In this document: positions 46,731 through 58,091 of the stretch, piece by piece
Layout: each line of letters opens with the position of its first letter
Numbering within the stretch: position 1 is the stretch's first letter
From: Nicotiana tabacum
Taxonomy: Eukaryota; Streptophyta; Magnoliopsida; Solanales; Solanaceae
Direction: 5' to 3'
DNA: 64,000 nucleotides
Assembly (NCBI RefSeq): GCF_000715075.1
Contig: NC_134100.1
Span: 33,214,042-33,278,041, forward strand
Translations under genes and position numbers: made by a program
Notes under the pieces: model-generated
What the model was told of the DNA's origin: nothing
What the model saw: only the letters and a program-made list of their open reading frames with translations
Databases searched by the model: none

Positions 46731-46988
46731 ATGTATATGCATGTTCCTCTAAGTACTTATGAGTCCTGCAATATTTCACCACACTTACAACTAAACCCTA
46801 CTAATTCCACCTTCTTCTTACAACTCTTGCACCTTTCCGTCTTCGTCTTCATCGTCAAACCATCGTCGTTTTCAGTTTTAACGGTATCATCAAGAATAAG
46901 TAAAGATAACTTTTCAGATAAAGCTATTGCATTCTTGGCTTCTTGTTACACATTTTCCCATTCATCTCCTTCTCACACTCTTTCTTGA
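46731..46988 (+). other. Possible upstream ORF in the RING gene leader
   Basis: An open frame of 85 codons, rich in Ser, Phe and His, lies between the TATA box and the RING gene and ends 36 bases before its ATG. It has no domain. It could be a uORF lowering translation, or mark a different gene structure. Confidence 0.35.
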
Positions 46989-47023
46989 GAATCTCTTCCT
47001 CAAATTTACTCATAGGTGCTGAA

Positions 47024-47377
47024 ATGTCCAAATTGGTTTTCTGGCTAATTCTACTGTCCGAAAGCCATGTTGTTGCACAACACGTGCATCACCGTGGTAG
47101 CTGGTCAAAGCCCGCGTGGAAATCCTACTTTTTTCTTGGGGCTCTGATGGCACTCACGTGTGTATTGATTATTGGCATTAGAAAGTGGTGTCTACGTGAT
47201 CCAGCGGAGAGGGACATAGAGATGCAGGAGCGTCCTACAGAAATTTGTACGATCTGCTTGAACGAGATGACTGGAGGTGAAGTTGAGCTTTCATGCGGCC
47301 AAAAATTTCACCCGCATTGCATCCATAGATGGATGCCAAGATCTGCTACATGCCCAATCTGTCGCGGCATTATATGA
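47024..47377 (+). CDS. Small membrane-anchored RING-finger protein (ATL-like), one zinc ligand missing
   Basis: Known family role: E3 ubiquitin ligase. The 117-residue frame starts at AAATGTCC (47,024). The open frame extends upstream to 46,943, so a longer start is possible. Residues 1-19 are hydrophobic and may be a signal peptide. Residues 35-53 (YFFLGALMALTCVLIIGI) form a membrane segment. The RING finger spans 75-113: C75, C78, C91, H96, C99, C110 and C113 are in RING-H2 spacing with the conserved W103 and P111. Position 93, where the first His should be, is Gln (LSCGQKFHPHC). Such a change may weaken zinc and E2 binding. The poly(A) signal AATAAA is at 47,455. Confidence 0.72.
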   Translation: MSKLVFWLILLSESHVVAQHVHHRGSWSKPAWKSYFFLGALMALTCVLIIGIRKWCLRDPAERDIEMQERPTEICTICLNEMTGGEVELSCGQKFHPHCIHRWMPRSATCPICRGII

Positions 47378-47454
47378 AATAAAGTAGTGTATAAGTTTAC
47401 TATTTTTTTTAGTTTGTTACAACTGCACGAATGTAATTGTAAAACGAATAGTGC

Positions 47455-47460
47455 AATAAA
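47455..47460 (+). terminator. Polyadenylation signal of the RING gene
   Basis: AATAAA, 78 bases after the stop codon, in an AT-rich context. Confidence 0.5.
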
Positions 47461-49623
47461 AACTTAATATATATAAACGGTCCCGTTAGCATTGGATTTT
47501 CTTATTATTGTTTCGTCTAAAATTACGTGGAAATTTTTAGTTATTTACAAATGAAAAAAATGTCAATTTTGGTGGAAGGGATCTCCTCCCAATGGAAAGG
47601 GCCACAACCTCTTAAAAAGACACTTTAAATGTTCTGCGCATCACAAGAAGTTTCTCTGTGAAGGATATTAAGTTAACTTAGAAAAGCAAGAAATAAAACT
47701 AATGAGCCTATATACAGGTTTAATTAATTAATGCTATTAATATATGAGCACTTGGACTTCTATAAATAAAAAAATCAGCCCCCCATTTATTTTTCTTATG
47801 AAGTAACTGGCACCCCAAGTATTACCATTCCTTAACTAATGGCTCAATAGTCAAGAGTGAAATATAATAATTCTTCAGTTTTCACTTTACGGGAATATGC
47901 CTCTACGGTAGAATAGCATCATAGCTTCTTTTAGAAAGTATATGGACCACAGATATGATATACCTATACTAGTCGTGGTTTCTACCATTCAATAGCATTA
48001 GCAGCCAAGATGAGAATGCATGCAGGAACAGAAGAAAAAGGGTGAAAATCATTTTTTTTATTATGAAAGTGGTATATAAAAGATACTTGTTACAAATATA
48101 AAATAGAGGAAACATGTGAGTTAGCTACGAGAATGACCTCAGTCAAACTTATGTTATCAAGTGGAATATTCTTCTTTACTACCATTTTGTTATCCTCTAC
48201 CATAATAAGTGGTATTCTCTAAAACGATGCTTGGTTTTCTTTAATTGACAACAAAGAAAAATGATCAATTAGCTTAATGAATATACCTACGATCATGTCT
48301 TGATCATTAGTTGTCGCTTTGCCCAAAACAAAAGTACAATTAGTGAAGATAAGTTGGAGAGAAAACAAAATGCATATTCTTATCTAACAATTACATATAT
48401 ACCAACAGCAACTTGAACTCAGCAGGATTTAAAGACAAAGAAAGAAGATGTGTAGCTACTCAAAAGTTTTCAGCCCCAAACTTAACAGGATGACAATCAA
48501 ATGACACTGATGTATTCCCCTAAATGCAAAAGTGGTTAACTTTAATTGAGAAATTGTTATGTGTGCATGGTTCTGCGTAATTGGAGGCAGTATCTGGAAT
48601 TGAAGAAATTTGACTAAATTAGACTATATGCCAAGTTGCCAACAATGTAAAGAAGCTAGTCCGTGATCTAATTTGCGTTTCAAGTAATAAATTCAATTAC
48701 GTTTAAGTAGCAAACTCTCTTTAACTTTTTCCATTTGAGTTAGTTCTAATTGGTTACAATGTGAACACGCTGAAATTAGTTTGTCTATATATACTAGAAA
48801 ATATAAAAAACTACTAAGAAAAAGTTATAAAATTCCTAGTTTCATCAAATCAGAAGAAAACCTATTTTTGTGAATTTTCCTTTCTTTTGCAAATGAAAAC
48901 AAACTAAATATGTAAATATGCAACTATTTTTGTATTTTTAATTTTCTTTAAATAAAACCTATAAAAGAGTGAAATAAAAGCTAAAACATCAAGATTAAGC
49001 TTTACAAATAATTACATACTAAAAAGTGTTGAAAAATCCCAAGTATAGTAAAAAATAAAAGAAGATTTCTAAATTTTATGATCTAAAATAAGTTTTAAAA
49101 ATTTATTTGCCTATGAATTATATTTTAAAGATAAGTGATAATTGGAAAGTTAAATTATTTTTTTAATAAAAAAATAACATTCTTTTTAAATAGACAACTA
49201 AAAAAAGTTTGCCATATATAAATTTGATAGAAGGAGTAGGTTTGGGATTCGGATAGTCCTAGATTAGAAGTTTTATCCATTTCGGTTAATATGTGTAGGA
49301 CCAAAGTCCACCCTAGCAACTTTTGTCCTATAGATCCCATACTTTTGGAAGTTTAGACATGTGAGTGTAATATTTTACAAGAATTTAGATTATCCAAGAA
49401 CAAGAACGAAAAAGATTCGGTCCCCCTTAACAACTTTTATCCTTTTATAAATTAAAAAGACTGAAAGGGAATCGACAAAGTCGTCCTTTCCGGATCAAGG
49501 TCAATTACAGGTGTTTTTTCTTCTTTTGAGATTGTGGTGGAACCATTCCATCAACGCTTTGATTTTTTCCCGTACGTAAAGCCTTCACATTACATACTAA
49601 TTCTTGGTTATACTTTAACTTGA
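47461..49623. other. AT-rich intergenic DNA
   Basis: About 2.2 kb without a recognisable gene or transposon end. A 61-codon - strand ORF at 49,155-49,340 has no known domain. Confidence 0.55.
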
Positions 49624-49632
49624 TCAATGATG

Positions 49633-50653
49633 CTGGGGGCGGCCCAACGATATTTGGAGCCTAAAACTAAACTTTAAGGTCTTAAATTTTTCGGTATTAA
49701 AAAATTTATTTAGTAAAATTTTATTTAAAATTTACTTTTTTAGTTTTTTGTGATGTAAAATTATTAATAATTTATTTATAATCGATTTCTTGATTAAGAT
49801 TATTTATGTTTCCACTTTCTAGAATTATTATTCAATTCTTTTAGGATTTTCTGATTTTCTAAAAAAATCCGTGACTCACCAATTTCTTCTTCTTCTTCTT
49901 GGATTTCATTGTCTGTCTAATTCAACTATATTAGTGATTTGTGCATCTACCACAAAAAAAATCCTAATTTTTTATTTAAAATTTTTATTGTTCGCTAAAA
50001 ATTTATCAAGCGCTCCTTTTTGGGATTGTATTAAAGTTCCAATTCTTCCATTTTTTGGCATTTTTAATACGCGGATTCATATTTTCTTGTTGACATATTA
50101 AAATTCATAATAAATAAATAAAAAGATGATACATATACTTACAAACAAAAGATATCAAAAAATAACAAATTCTAGATGCAAAGTAATAAGAAAAGTACGG
50201 AACAATTGAACTTGGTTTAACAAACAGTTATACATAACTTGATATTACTTTTGTTGCTTCAATATTTTTGGTGCAATGCCGGGAAAGCTTGACAAAAAAG
50301 GGTTGCAATTGCCTTTTGCTATCTTACATGACGGAATGTTTTATGAGATAGTGGAATTGTAAAGAAAGACAAAGTAATCAAAGTAATATGAGCCTCATGA
50401 TAATGACGATAGTGTATAAAGGAGTCAAGAAACATATTCACACCTAAAGTTTAGGGCTGAATCACAAAAGTAACTATTTATATTACCAAATTATCTCTTA
50501 TTTCCTTTTTCATGAAAAATGCATTTTTTTTATATATTAGATTTTTTTTTTTAAATTATCATATGCAGCTATTTAATATTAGGAAATTTTGGGCCCCCAT
50601 AGATATGGAGCCTCAAGCGGTTGCTTGAGTTGCCTTACCATCGGGTCGCCCCT
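49633..50653. mobile_element. MULE-like non-autonomous transposon, 1021 bp, 9-bp TSD
   Basis: TCAATGATG is duplicated exactly on both sides (49,624-49,632 and 50,654-50,662). The ends CTGGGGGCGGCCCAACGAT and ACCATCGGGTCGCCCCT are imperfect inverted repeats. A 9-bp duplication is typical of Mutator-like elements. The interior is AT-rich and non-coding. Confidence 0.75.
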
Positions 50654-50708
50654 TCAATGATGTATCATATACTATATGCTTCAAAATTTTGAGTAATAAT
50701 GAGGCTGT

Positions 50709-51152
50709 TGTCACACCTCATTTTTACGGAAAAATAGTTTTTTCACTTTAAGTGACATTATTGAAATGAGAATGATTTTATTTAATTTAAAATAATTGTC
50801 ACTTGGAATTATTTAATTGCAGTGTTTCAAGTCACCGGTTTATTTAAATCTCAATTTAAGGAAATTTGACCATGTTTACAATCTGTGAAACACAGAAGAC
50901 CGGGTAACAAATTCTGTTAACTAGGGAGAAAGTGTGAGGCACTCTCGGGTTCCGTGATTTTAGCACGATCGCTCAACAAACATACTCGGCTTAATTATTT
51001 CGGTGATTCTATATGTTTTAAGGATCTTTGTGCATTTTTACCGCTTATCGCTTTTAAATTACTTGATTATTCATAATAATGGAATTATCTTGAAAACGAA
51101 TCACGTGTATGTGTATTCGTTTTGTTTGGTGTGTCAAAAATCATGCAACGCG
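50709..51152 (+). repeat. Truncated LTR 5' end, TGTCACACC family
   Basis: It starts TGTCACACCTCATTTTTACG and shares TTTAGCACGATCGCTCAACA with the other members. It is cut after 444 bases by the start of a second, related copy. Confidence 0.65.
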
Positions 51153-51900
51153 TGTCACACCTCCTTTTTATGGGGAAATAAGTTTTTCTACTTTAAGTGA
51201 TATTATTTGAAAAGGGATTAATTTTATTTATTTTAGAGAGTCGCCACTTGGAATAATTTTTACGGTGTCCCAAGTCACCGGTTTATTTTAAATCTCAATT
51301 CAAGAAAAAATTTGACTTTGCATACAGTCCGTGAAACACAGAAGACCGAGTAAGGAATTTTGTAAACCCGAGAGAAGGCGTGAGGCACTCCCGAATTCCG
51401 TGGTTTTAGCACAGTCGCATAACAAATTATACTTGGCTTAATTAATCCGAGTTATCACATGTTTAAAACTTACGCGCATTTTACCTTTTAACTGCTTTTG
51501 ACTTTTAAGCATTTGTGGAATTTAATTAAACAAGTTATGATATCGTACATTGCAAATCACGTCACGTGAACGTGATTTATAATTAAACTTATGTATTTTT
51601 GTACAAATATTTATCACTTAATTATGATCAAGTGAAGTGCAGTTTTACTTATATTGCTAACAATAATAATTAATTTTTTTGATTTAATTTAAATACCAAA
51701 AGCGACTAGGTTTTAATTATTTATTCCCTAGAATTCATTTAAGACTGCGACCCGTCTTCTTTGACCATAGGTGGGTTTGTTACATGGCACGACGATATAG
51801 TGGTCCAAAACTAGTAATAAAATTATGAGTGAGATTTGGGACCATTTGCCAAAAAAGAGACTGAACATGTGGAAATCACGTTGGTATTTTCTGGTAAATG
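51153..51900 (+). repeat. Second TGTCACACC-family LTR 5' end
   Basis: It starts TGTCACACCTCCTTTTTATG and repeats the landmarks GAGGCACTCCCGA and TTTTAGCACAGTCGC. The end was not found, and homology with the 27,027 copy fades by about 51,750-51,900. Confidence 0.6.
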
Positions 51901-52224
51901 AGACTTGGATACAGAAGATTGGATGTCAACCTTATATACAATGTTAGATTATTTGGTCCCCGTCAGTCCCAGCTGAGAAATTTAAATTCACTGGATCGGC
52001 CAATTATAGACAGCCTCATATATTTTGGGATTCTTTTTCTACTGTTGAGCCAGATTTTCCATCAAAGTTTGTTGTATCAGCCATTCTTGGTTAGTCACGT
52101 GTTTTTGTCTTTATTCTTTTAGCAACGAGTCTAAGTATATAGGTTTTTTACAGTTGAACTACAACAACAAATGCCTCTTCATAGCAAGCTAAGTAATTTT
52201 GGAAGCCCGTAAGTCATTTTGGAG
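51901..52224. other. Non-coding DNA
   Basis: No feature is recognised. A 74-codon ORF here (51,898-52,122) lacks any domain. Confidence 0.5.
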
Positions 52225-54580
52225 TCACGTGGCGAAAGTTAGAAATTTAAAAATTTTTGAGAAGTTTGATCGGGAGTGGACTTTTTGATATCGGGGTCGA
52301 ATTCCGATTCCGGAAGTTGGAGTAGGTCCGTATGGTCGAATGTGACTTGTGTACGAAATTTGAGGTCAATCAGACGTGATTTTAATAGGTTTCGGCATCG
52401 AATGTAGAAGTTTGAAGTTCTAAAGTTCATTAAGCTTAAATTGGGGTGCGATTCATGATTTTCGGGATGTTTGATGTGATTTGAGGCCTCGAGTAGGTCC
52501 GTGTTATGTTATGGGACTGTTTGGTGTGATTGGACGGGGTCTTGGGAACCTCGGGTGTGTTTCGATGTGGTTTCAGATCAATTTGAGCTGTTTTGGAACT
52601 GCTGTTGTCGGTATCTGGTTTTCTTCTTCGCGAACGCGAAGGGTGTCCCGCGTTCGCAAAGAGGAACTTTGAGGCTGCTAGGATTTGCCTCCGCGAACGC
52701 GAGGCAATAGCTGGGAAGGCCTTCGCGAACGCGGCTATGGCTACGCGAACGCGAAGAAGAGAGAGGGAGCGGGGGCTTGGAGCAGTTTGGCTTTCGCGAA
52801 CACGGCCAAGGTGACGCGAATGAGATGAGTAGGTTGGAGGCAGTGCATTCTTGCCTTCGCGTTCGCAATGGTCGTGTCGCGAACGTGAAGAAGGGTGGAC
52901 CTGGGCTGGGCAGAATGTTTTTAAAGCGGGGTTTGGGTTCATTTCACCCATTTTTCACACGGCCTGGGCGGTTTTTAGAGCTTTTGAAGAGGGGATTTCA
53001 TCATCAAGAATGAGGTAAGTGATTTATACTAGTTGTGAGTTACATACAAGGTTTATACATGGATTTAGGCATGAAAAATTGTAGAAATTTAGGATTTTGA
53101 TAGAAAACCTAGAAATGGATATTTTTGGATTTTGACCACGAATTTGGGCATGAAATTGAGAATAAATTATATATTTGAGTTCGTGGGGTTATGGGTAATG
53201 TTTATCTTCGAAAATTTTCGGAATCCGGGCACGTGGGCCCGAGGGTAATTTTATCAACTTTTCGAGCGGAGTTGGGAATTGTTGTAAATTGAATTATAAT
53301 GAGTATTAGAGTATACATTTATGGATTTGCACATTTATTGACCAGTTTTGGAGCGATGGGCATCAGTTTGAGTTGTTGGAAAGGCTTTGGAGCCGGTTAT
53401 GGAACTTCGGAGCGAGGTAAGTCTCTTTTCTAACCTTGTAAGAGGGAATTAACCCCATAGGTGAATCAAATTATTATTTGCTTCTATTTGTGGGGGCTAC
53501 GTACGTACGAGGTGACGAGAGTCTGTGCGTAGCTACTATTATGCTTATGTCCGAGTAGTATAGGGCCCATATCATGTTGTACTTGCGATGTTTGCACCCT
53601 ACTTGTTAATTTAATCGTTTAAAATATTTAGGAACTCGATAGAGGAATTGTAAAAAGGTTAAACTTCATTTACTTGACCGTTAAATGAGAATTTGTAATT
53701 CTTGGAATATTTGCCCATTAATAAATCTTGAATTGGTTGTTTAATGTGTTTTCTCTTTTGTGGAGCAGGGCGAATGCCTCTGTAGCAGATAGATGCATTT
53801 ATGGTTCGTGTCGTTCGACCCTCGGCAGTACACCATTTAAATATTATATTGGATCGGGTCGTACGACTTGAGCATAATTTGAGCATGATAAATCTTTGGA
53901 ACCAATTATAATTGATATTGCTTATTTGGCCTCAGATATAAATTGTTAAATAACGAGAATAACTTTGGAAACATTTCCTATTAATAAAAGAATTATCCAC
54001 TCACTTCTTGTTATTGAGTTTACAGCTATTTCATACAATCCATGCTTAAGTATAATATCGGTATTTATTATTATCCCATAGTAAGTGTCGGAGTCGACCC
54101 CTCATCACTACTTCTTCGAGGTTAGACGAGATACTTACTGGGTACGCGTTGATTTACGTACTCATACTACACTTGTTGTACATTTTTGTGCAGGTACATA
54201 TATGTCTAGTGGCCTTGTGAGTGCAGAGTCAGGGTTATTGCAGGGATTTAGGTGAGATGCATTCTATACTACCATCCGCAGCCCGCAAAGTCTCCTTCAG
54301 AGTATTTATATTTTTCCTGTCCAATTTGTATTCCGGACAGATACTGTATTTTATTTTACTTCCTAGTTGATGCGCATTCACTTGTGACACCAGATTTTGG
54401 GGTGATTATAGGTTGTCATGTTTTGAAATTGTTAAAAATATTATTATTTACTCTGTAAATTCCATCTTTTACTATTCAATTGAAGGAAATATGATTTCAA
54501 AAATATTAAAATGAGAACCAAATTAAGTATTTATTTTTTGGCTTGCCTGACAGCGGTGTCCGGCGCCATCACGACCTTTA
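52225..54580 (+). repeat. Gypsy LTR relative with CGCGAACGCG palindrome array
   Basis: Its left part matches the chromovirus LTR (GGACTTTTTGATATCGGGG, TTCCGATTCCGGAAGTTGGA, GTTTCGGCATCG). It ends in GGTGTCCGGCGCCATCACGACC, shortened GGCGCCATCACGACC, just before the Tat LTR, so its terminal TGACA is missing. Both ends are therefore truncated. The palindrome array (52,618-52,890) stands where the chromovirus LTR has a different array. A GAGGTAAGTGATTT sequence follows it. Confidence 0.7.
52618..52890. repeat. Array of CGCGAACGCG / CGCGTTCGCG palindromes
   Basis: TTCGCGAACGCGAAG, CCGCGTTCGC, CCGCGAACGCGAGG, CTTCGCGAACGCGG, TACGCGAACGCGAAG and decayed versions recur about every 15-40 bases. TTCGCGAA and CGCGAACGCG are self-complementary or nearly so. 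The flanks (CCTCGGGTGTGTTTCG before, GGGCAGAATGTTTTT after) match the flanks of the chromovirus array. Confidence 0.8.
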
Positions 54581-55256
54581 ATTGAATTTATACACGATCT
54601 TAAAGATACGTGATATAACTTGGCACAAATCAAGGAAATATATATATATCAATGTTAAAATTGACTATGAAAGAGATAAATGCAAACCAAACGAATCGAA
54701 TAGCCTTGGCCCTCAAGTTGCATTGTTTACCCAAACGAATTGAATAGCCTTGGCCCTTAAGTTCGATCACCCTCAAACCAAGTGGAGATTCAACTGATAT
54801 GAGAACAGAGTAATCAAGATATTGAAAGCTAGGAGAAGGCAGTATATTGCTTTTTATTGCGTAAATGTGTCCCCTTTTACAAATGATCAGACCCCCTTTA
54901 TATAGTAGGAGAATCCTACTCTTGATACAATTCTAAATATAGTAAGGAATCCCATGATATGCTAATCAATCGACCTCTCCTTGATACATGCCGGGATTTC
55001 CGCCGCGATCCTCACCTGATTGCGGATATTTTGGCTTTCCATTATTTGGCTCGGTAAGCTTCCATTGGTCTCGTTCGATCTCTATCTTGCTCGGTCTCGA
55101 TCTTGGCTGATCTTGATCTTAATCGATCTTTGGGTCACAAGGTCGGCAGTCTAACTTCGCACCATGATTCGATATAACACGAGTTTGAACATTGCCCTAT
55201 CATGTTCTAGCCTCGATCAGTCATACGAAAGGCAAGTTCGGTTTTGATCGTATACA
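54581..55256 (-). repeat. 3' LTR of the Tat element (left copy)
   Basis: It is collinear with 62,223-62,923 (AATTGAATTTATAC, GCTTTTTATTGCGTAAATGTG, TCGATCAGTCATACGAAAGG). On the + strand it ends CGTATACA. The first 22 bases of the + strand reading (TGTTTACCCT...) are lost. Confidence 0.85.
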
Positions 55257-55275
55257 GATAGTCCCCTCGTTTCTC
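55257..55275 (-). other. Polypurine tract of the Tat element
   Basis: On the - strand, GAAACGAGGGGACTATC lies directly before the LTR start TGTATACGATC. The same pair is seen at 31,275-31,300. Confidence 0.7.
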
Positions 55276-55638
55276 GGAGAGAAGATAATGAGAAACGATA
55301 TGCATTTCTGAGCTCCGTCTCGACGGGTAATGACGTAAACGACGAATGTAACTGGTACACTCGATCGTGATGTAAGCAATAACTCGAAATGTCCCGTCGG
55401 TCCAGTTATCAAGGTATTAAATTCCTGTCAGCCACTGGTCGGCCACTATCTGTTCTGAATCGTCCCCAGCAAGCTACAAGTACCCTAGTTTTTTTTCATT
55501 CAAACTTTTTACGTTCAAAGCTCTTCCTACTCTTGCTTTTTCTATAAAAATCCCTTTGCTTTACAACTTTTGCACCCAAATTTCTTGAATTCTAGTCAAT
55601 CCGCATACTATCTTAATTCTCTTTTCTCATGTTCTTCA

Positions 55639-56994
55639 ATGGCGAAAACTTCTAAGACCGTACCACAAAAGGAGGTTGCTTCTTCATCACGGCTCGTCGG
55701 CGGTGAGGCTGCGGCGGAACCCCACCCTAAGGAATTCGTTCCAATAGGGTGCCCGACTGTTACTGATTTTAGGGTCGAAAAGGCCCCCTTGGTAATGGGC
55801 CGTTGTGAGCCGGTCTCGAGGTACATATGCACAATCACCGAAAAACTCCTCGTTAGGGGGAAACAGGACTGCAACTGGGTCGATAAGCATGTGGTGGTTC
55901 CTTCGCCCGAGGAATCGATCACTACCCACATGGAGGGGTTTCTAAGTGTTTACACTTACCCCTTTACGTTGGGTCCCTTAGACTCCATCATCATTGCCTG
56001 TTGCAAGAGGTATGATGTGACCCTCGACCTTATCCACCCCTCATTCTGGAGAATAGTGATTCTCCTCCGATTTTTTGTAAGCAAAATCGAGGGATGTCCC
56101 TTTACCCTCAACCACCTTATGCGCCTCTACAGTCCCCGACTCTATCGAGGGGGACTGATCAAGCTTGATCGCCGAGCTAGTAAGGCTCCATTCTCGAGCA
56201 TAGATGAAGGTCGGGACCGAGGTTGGATGGGCCGATTTGTTCGAGTAAGGACTTCGGACCTGATCCATGCTGAAGACATGCCATTTCCCGAGAAATGGAA
56301 CATGAAACGTAAGTAGTACTTCGCTTTGAAGGTTTAATCTCATTGATTTTCCTCTTATTTCTTTCTTCATTGATATTTTTTGGCGTCGCAACTGTGGTCC
56401 AGATGCCGAATCCAATTCCGAAACTTAAAAAATAGGTCGAAGGCCTTGTGTTATAGAGGTCGTACTCAGAGCGTGCTTGGATGGAGTTGTCGAAGAATCG
56501 ATAGGAGGCCCGCAATCATAGTAAGTTTCCTTCTTAGAACGGTGATCGTTCTGGCTTCTTCTTGAGCTTACTCATCCTTTTTCCTTTGTAGGCCTCGGAA
56601 AGGATATTGCAATGAGGCCCCCATATGGTGACGAAGAACACTTTTTCCACCCCCTGCTCCGAAGAAGGCCAAAGAGAAGAAGAGGAAAGAGGCTTAGAGT
56701 TCCCCGGGCTCGAAAACGAAAAGACCGACGAGGAGGTCTCGTAAGCCCAGGGGGGACACTGGTGCTATGTCTGCTGATTCAATCTGCCGATTAAAGGATG
56801 AGTCCGAAGAAGAAGAGGAAGATAATTATAAATTGGTGGCCCGTGTATGGGCCGGCGTCACCGTACAAGAAGTTCTCGAACAGGCGAGCGCTGAAGTTGA
56901 TGCATTCCGACATGTGGAGGTCAGTGAGAGAGCTATAGTTGAAGCTTCCGATCCAGAAAGGGTCGAGCCCATTCCGACCCAAGCTAGAGGGGTC

Positions 56995-57033
<39 letters not shown>

Positions 57034-57102
57034 CAGGGAAAGTGCCTCAACAGACAAACTTGGAGCGGTCGACCTCAACGGGTCTCCTCAGATCTTGGAT
57101 GA
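55639..57102 (+). pseudogene. Spliced antisense gene of the Tat element (PF04195-like)
   Basis: It lies opposite to the element's pol. Exon 1 is 55,639-56,308 (MAKTSKTVPQKEVASSS ...). It contains EGFLSVYTYPFTLGPLDSII, CCKRYDVTLDLIHPSFWRIV and FPEKWNMK, a pattern like the putative gypsy-type transposon (Transposase_28) family. A GTAAGT donor follows at 56,309, with an acceptor near 56,402. Exon 2 encodes PNPIPKLKK and YSERAWMELSK with stops. Intron 2 is 56,521-56,591 (GTAAGT ... TTTGTAG). Later exons read GLGKDIAMRPPYGDEE, then a basic part and an acidic SADSICRLKDESEEEEEDNY, then a GA-rich run (57,000-57,033) giving RERERE. Stops and frameshifts make it a pseudogene. Function unknown. Confidence 0.75.
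56993..57033. repeat. GA-rich simple repeat in the antisense gene
   Basis: A nearly pure GA run with two interruptions, encoding alternating Arg and Glu in the antisense gene frame. Confidence 0.9.
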
Positions 57103-58091
57103 CATGATCCGTGAGGCCGGTATCTTGAGTCCTCAGGGGGTGACCGATATTCTTATCTTCTTGGATGGGGTTGAGTCCGCTGCTTTGGAAGACGTCACCG
57201 GGCTCGGTGACCTGCCGGTATCAAGGAAAGAATCGTCGTCGGGCACAACTGGTCTATTCAATAAAGCCCGACAATCATTAAATCGATGTTACCAAAGATT
57301 TGTTCCCCGAAAATATCTTAAGTTTATGACTTTGCCGAGGGCAGCCTTTAGAATCGGTTATGAAAATTTTTCTTTTTTGAAGGCCTATTTTTTATTACAG
57401 GTTTCGGACATCTCCGAGCCGTGTTAAATTGGTCGTAGCCTTTTAGTTTGGGAACTGCCCATTAGGCTTATTTTCTCTAGTCATCCGGGCTTTCCTGAGA
57501 TAACAGTCCCCAAGTGGGGTGGCTGTGGCCTTTAGAAACCGGGAGTTGCCTAATAGGTCTTTTGCCCCCGATGCCCGATGACTTGGGTTGTTTGAGTTGG
57601 ATGGCAGTCCCCGAGTGAGGGGGTGGTCGTTCGCATTCTGGTTATGTATTTCCCTTAGGCTTGTTATTTTTGAAAGTACGAAGCTCTTTAAGGGGATGTA
57701 AAGAGGAATTTTTTTTTAAACATAAGATGATTGCAAGGGAAGTACTTCTCTTTATTCTCGATTGAAACAATCATACATGCGTACATGTTTTATGCCGGGG
57801 CTCGAGCAATCTACATGGGCACAATTAGTTTTGACCGTTTGGCCCTTACCATAAATGATTTCTATCGAGACCCTCCCTTTATGAAGTAGTTTCCTCACTA
57901 GAGTTGATATTCGAAGACAATGCATATCCGAGGGTAGACCCCAGTATTCGAGGTTGATTGCAAAGGAACCTCAAATATTGTTGAGCTGATCTCCGGTGCC
58001 AATTCGTAATCGGGCTTGATTCTAAGTTAGCACGATTAGTTGTTGCCTCGTTAAAAACCTCGCCGAAAAACTCATTTGGGACAAAACCGGT
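57103..58091. other. Spacer between antisense gene and pol in the Tat element
   Basis: The end of the antisense gene may extend to 57,427 (a frame reading ILDDMIREAGILSPQGVTD continues the gene). The rest is non-coding and is shared with 23,900-24,560. Confidence 0.6.

Noticed and set aside
56791..57078. - strand ORF rich in Leu and Ser opposite the GA repeat
   Set aside because: It is a shadow of the GA-rich run (CT repeats) and has no function of its own.
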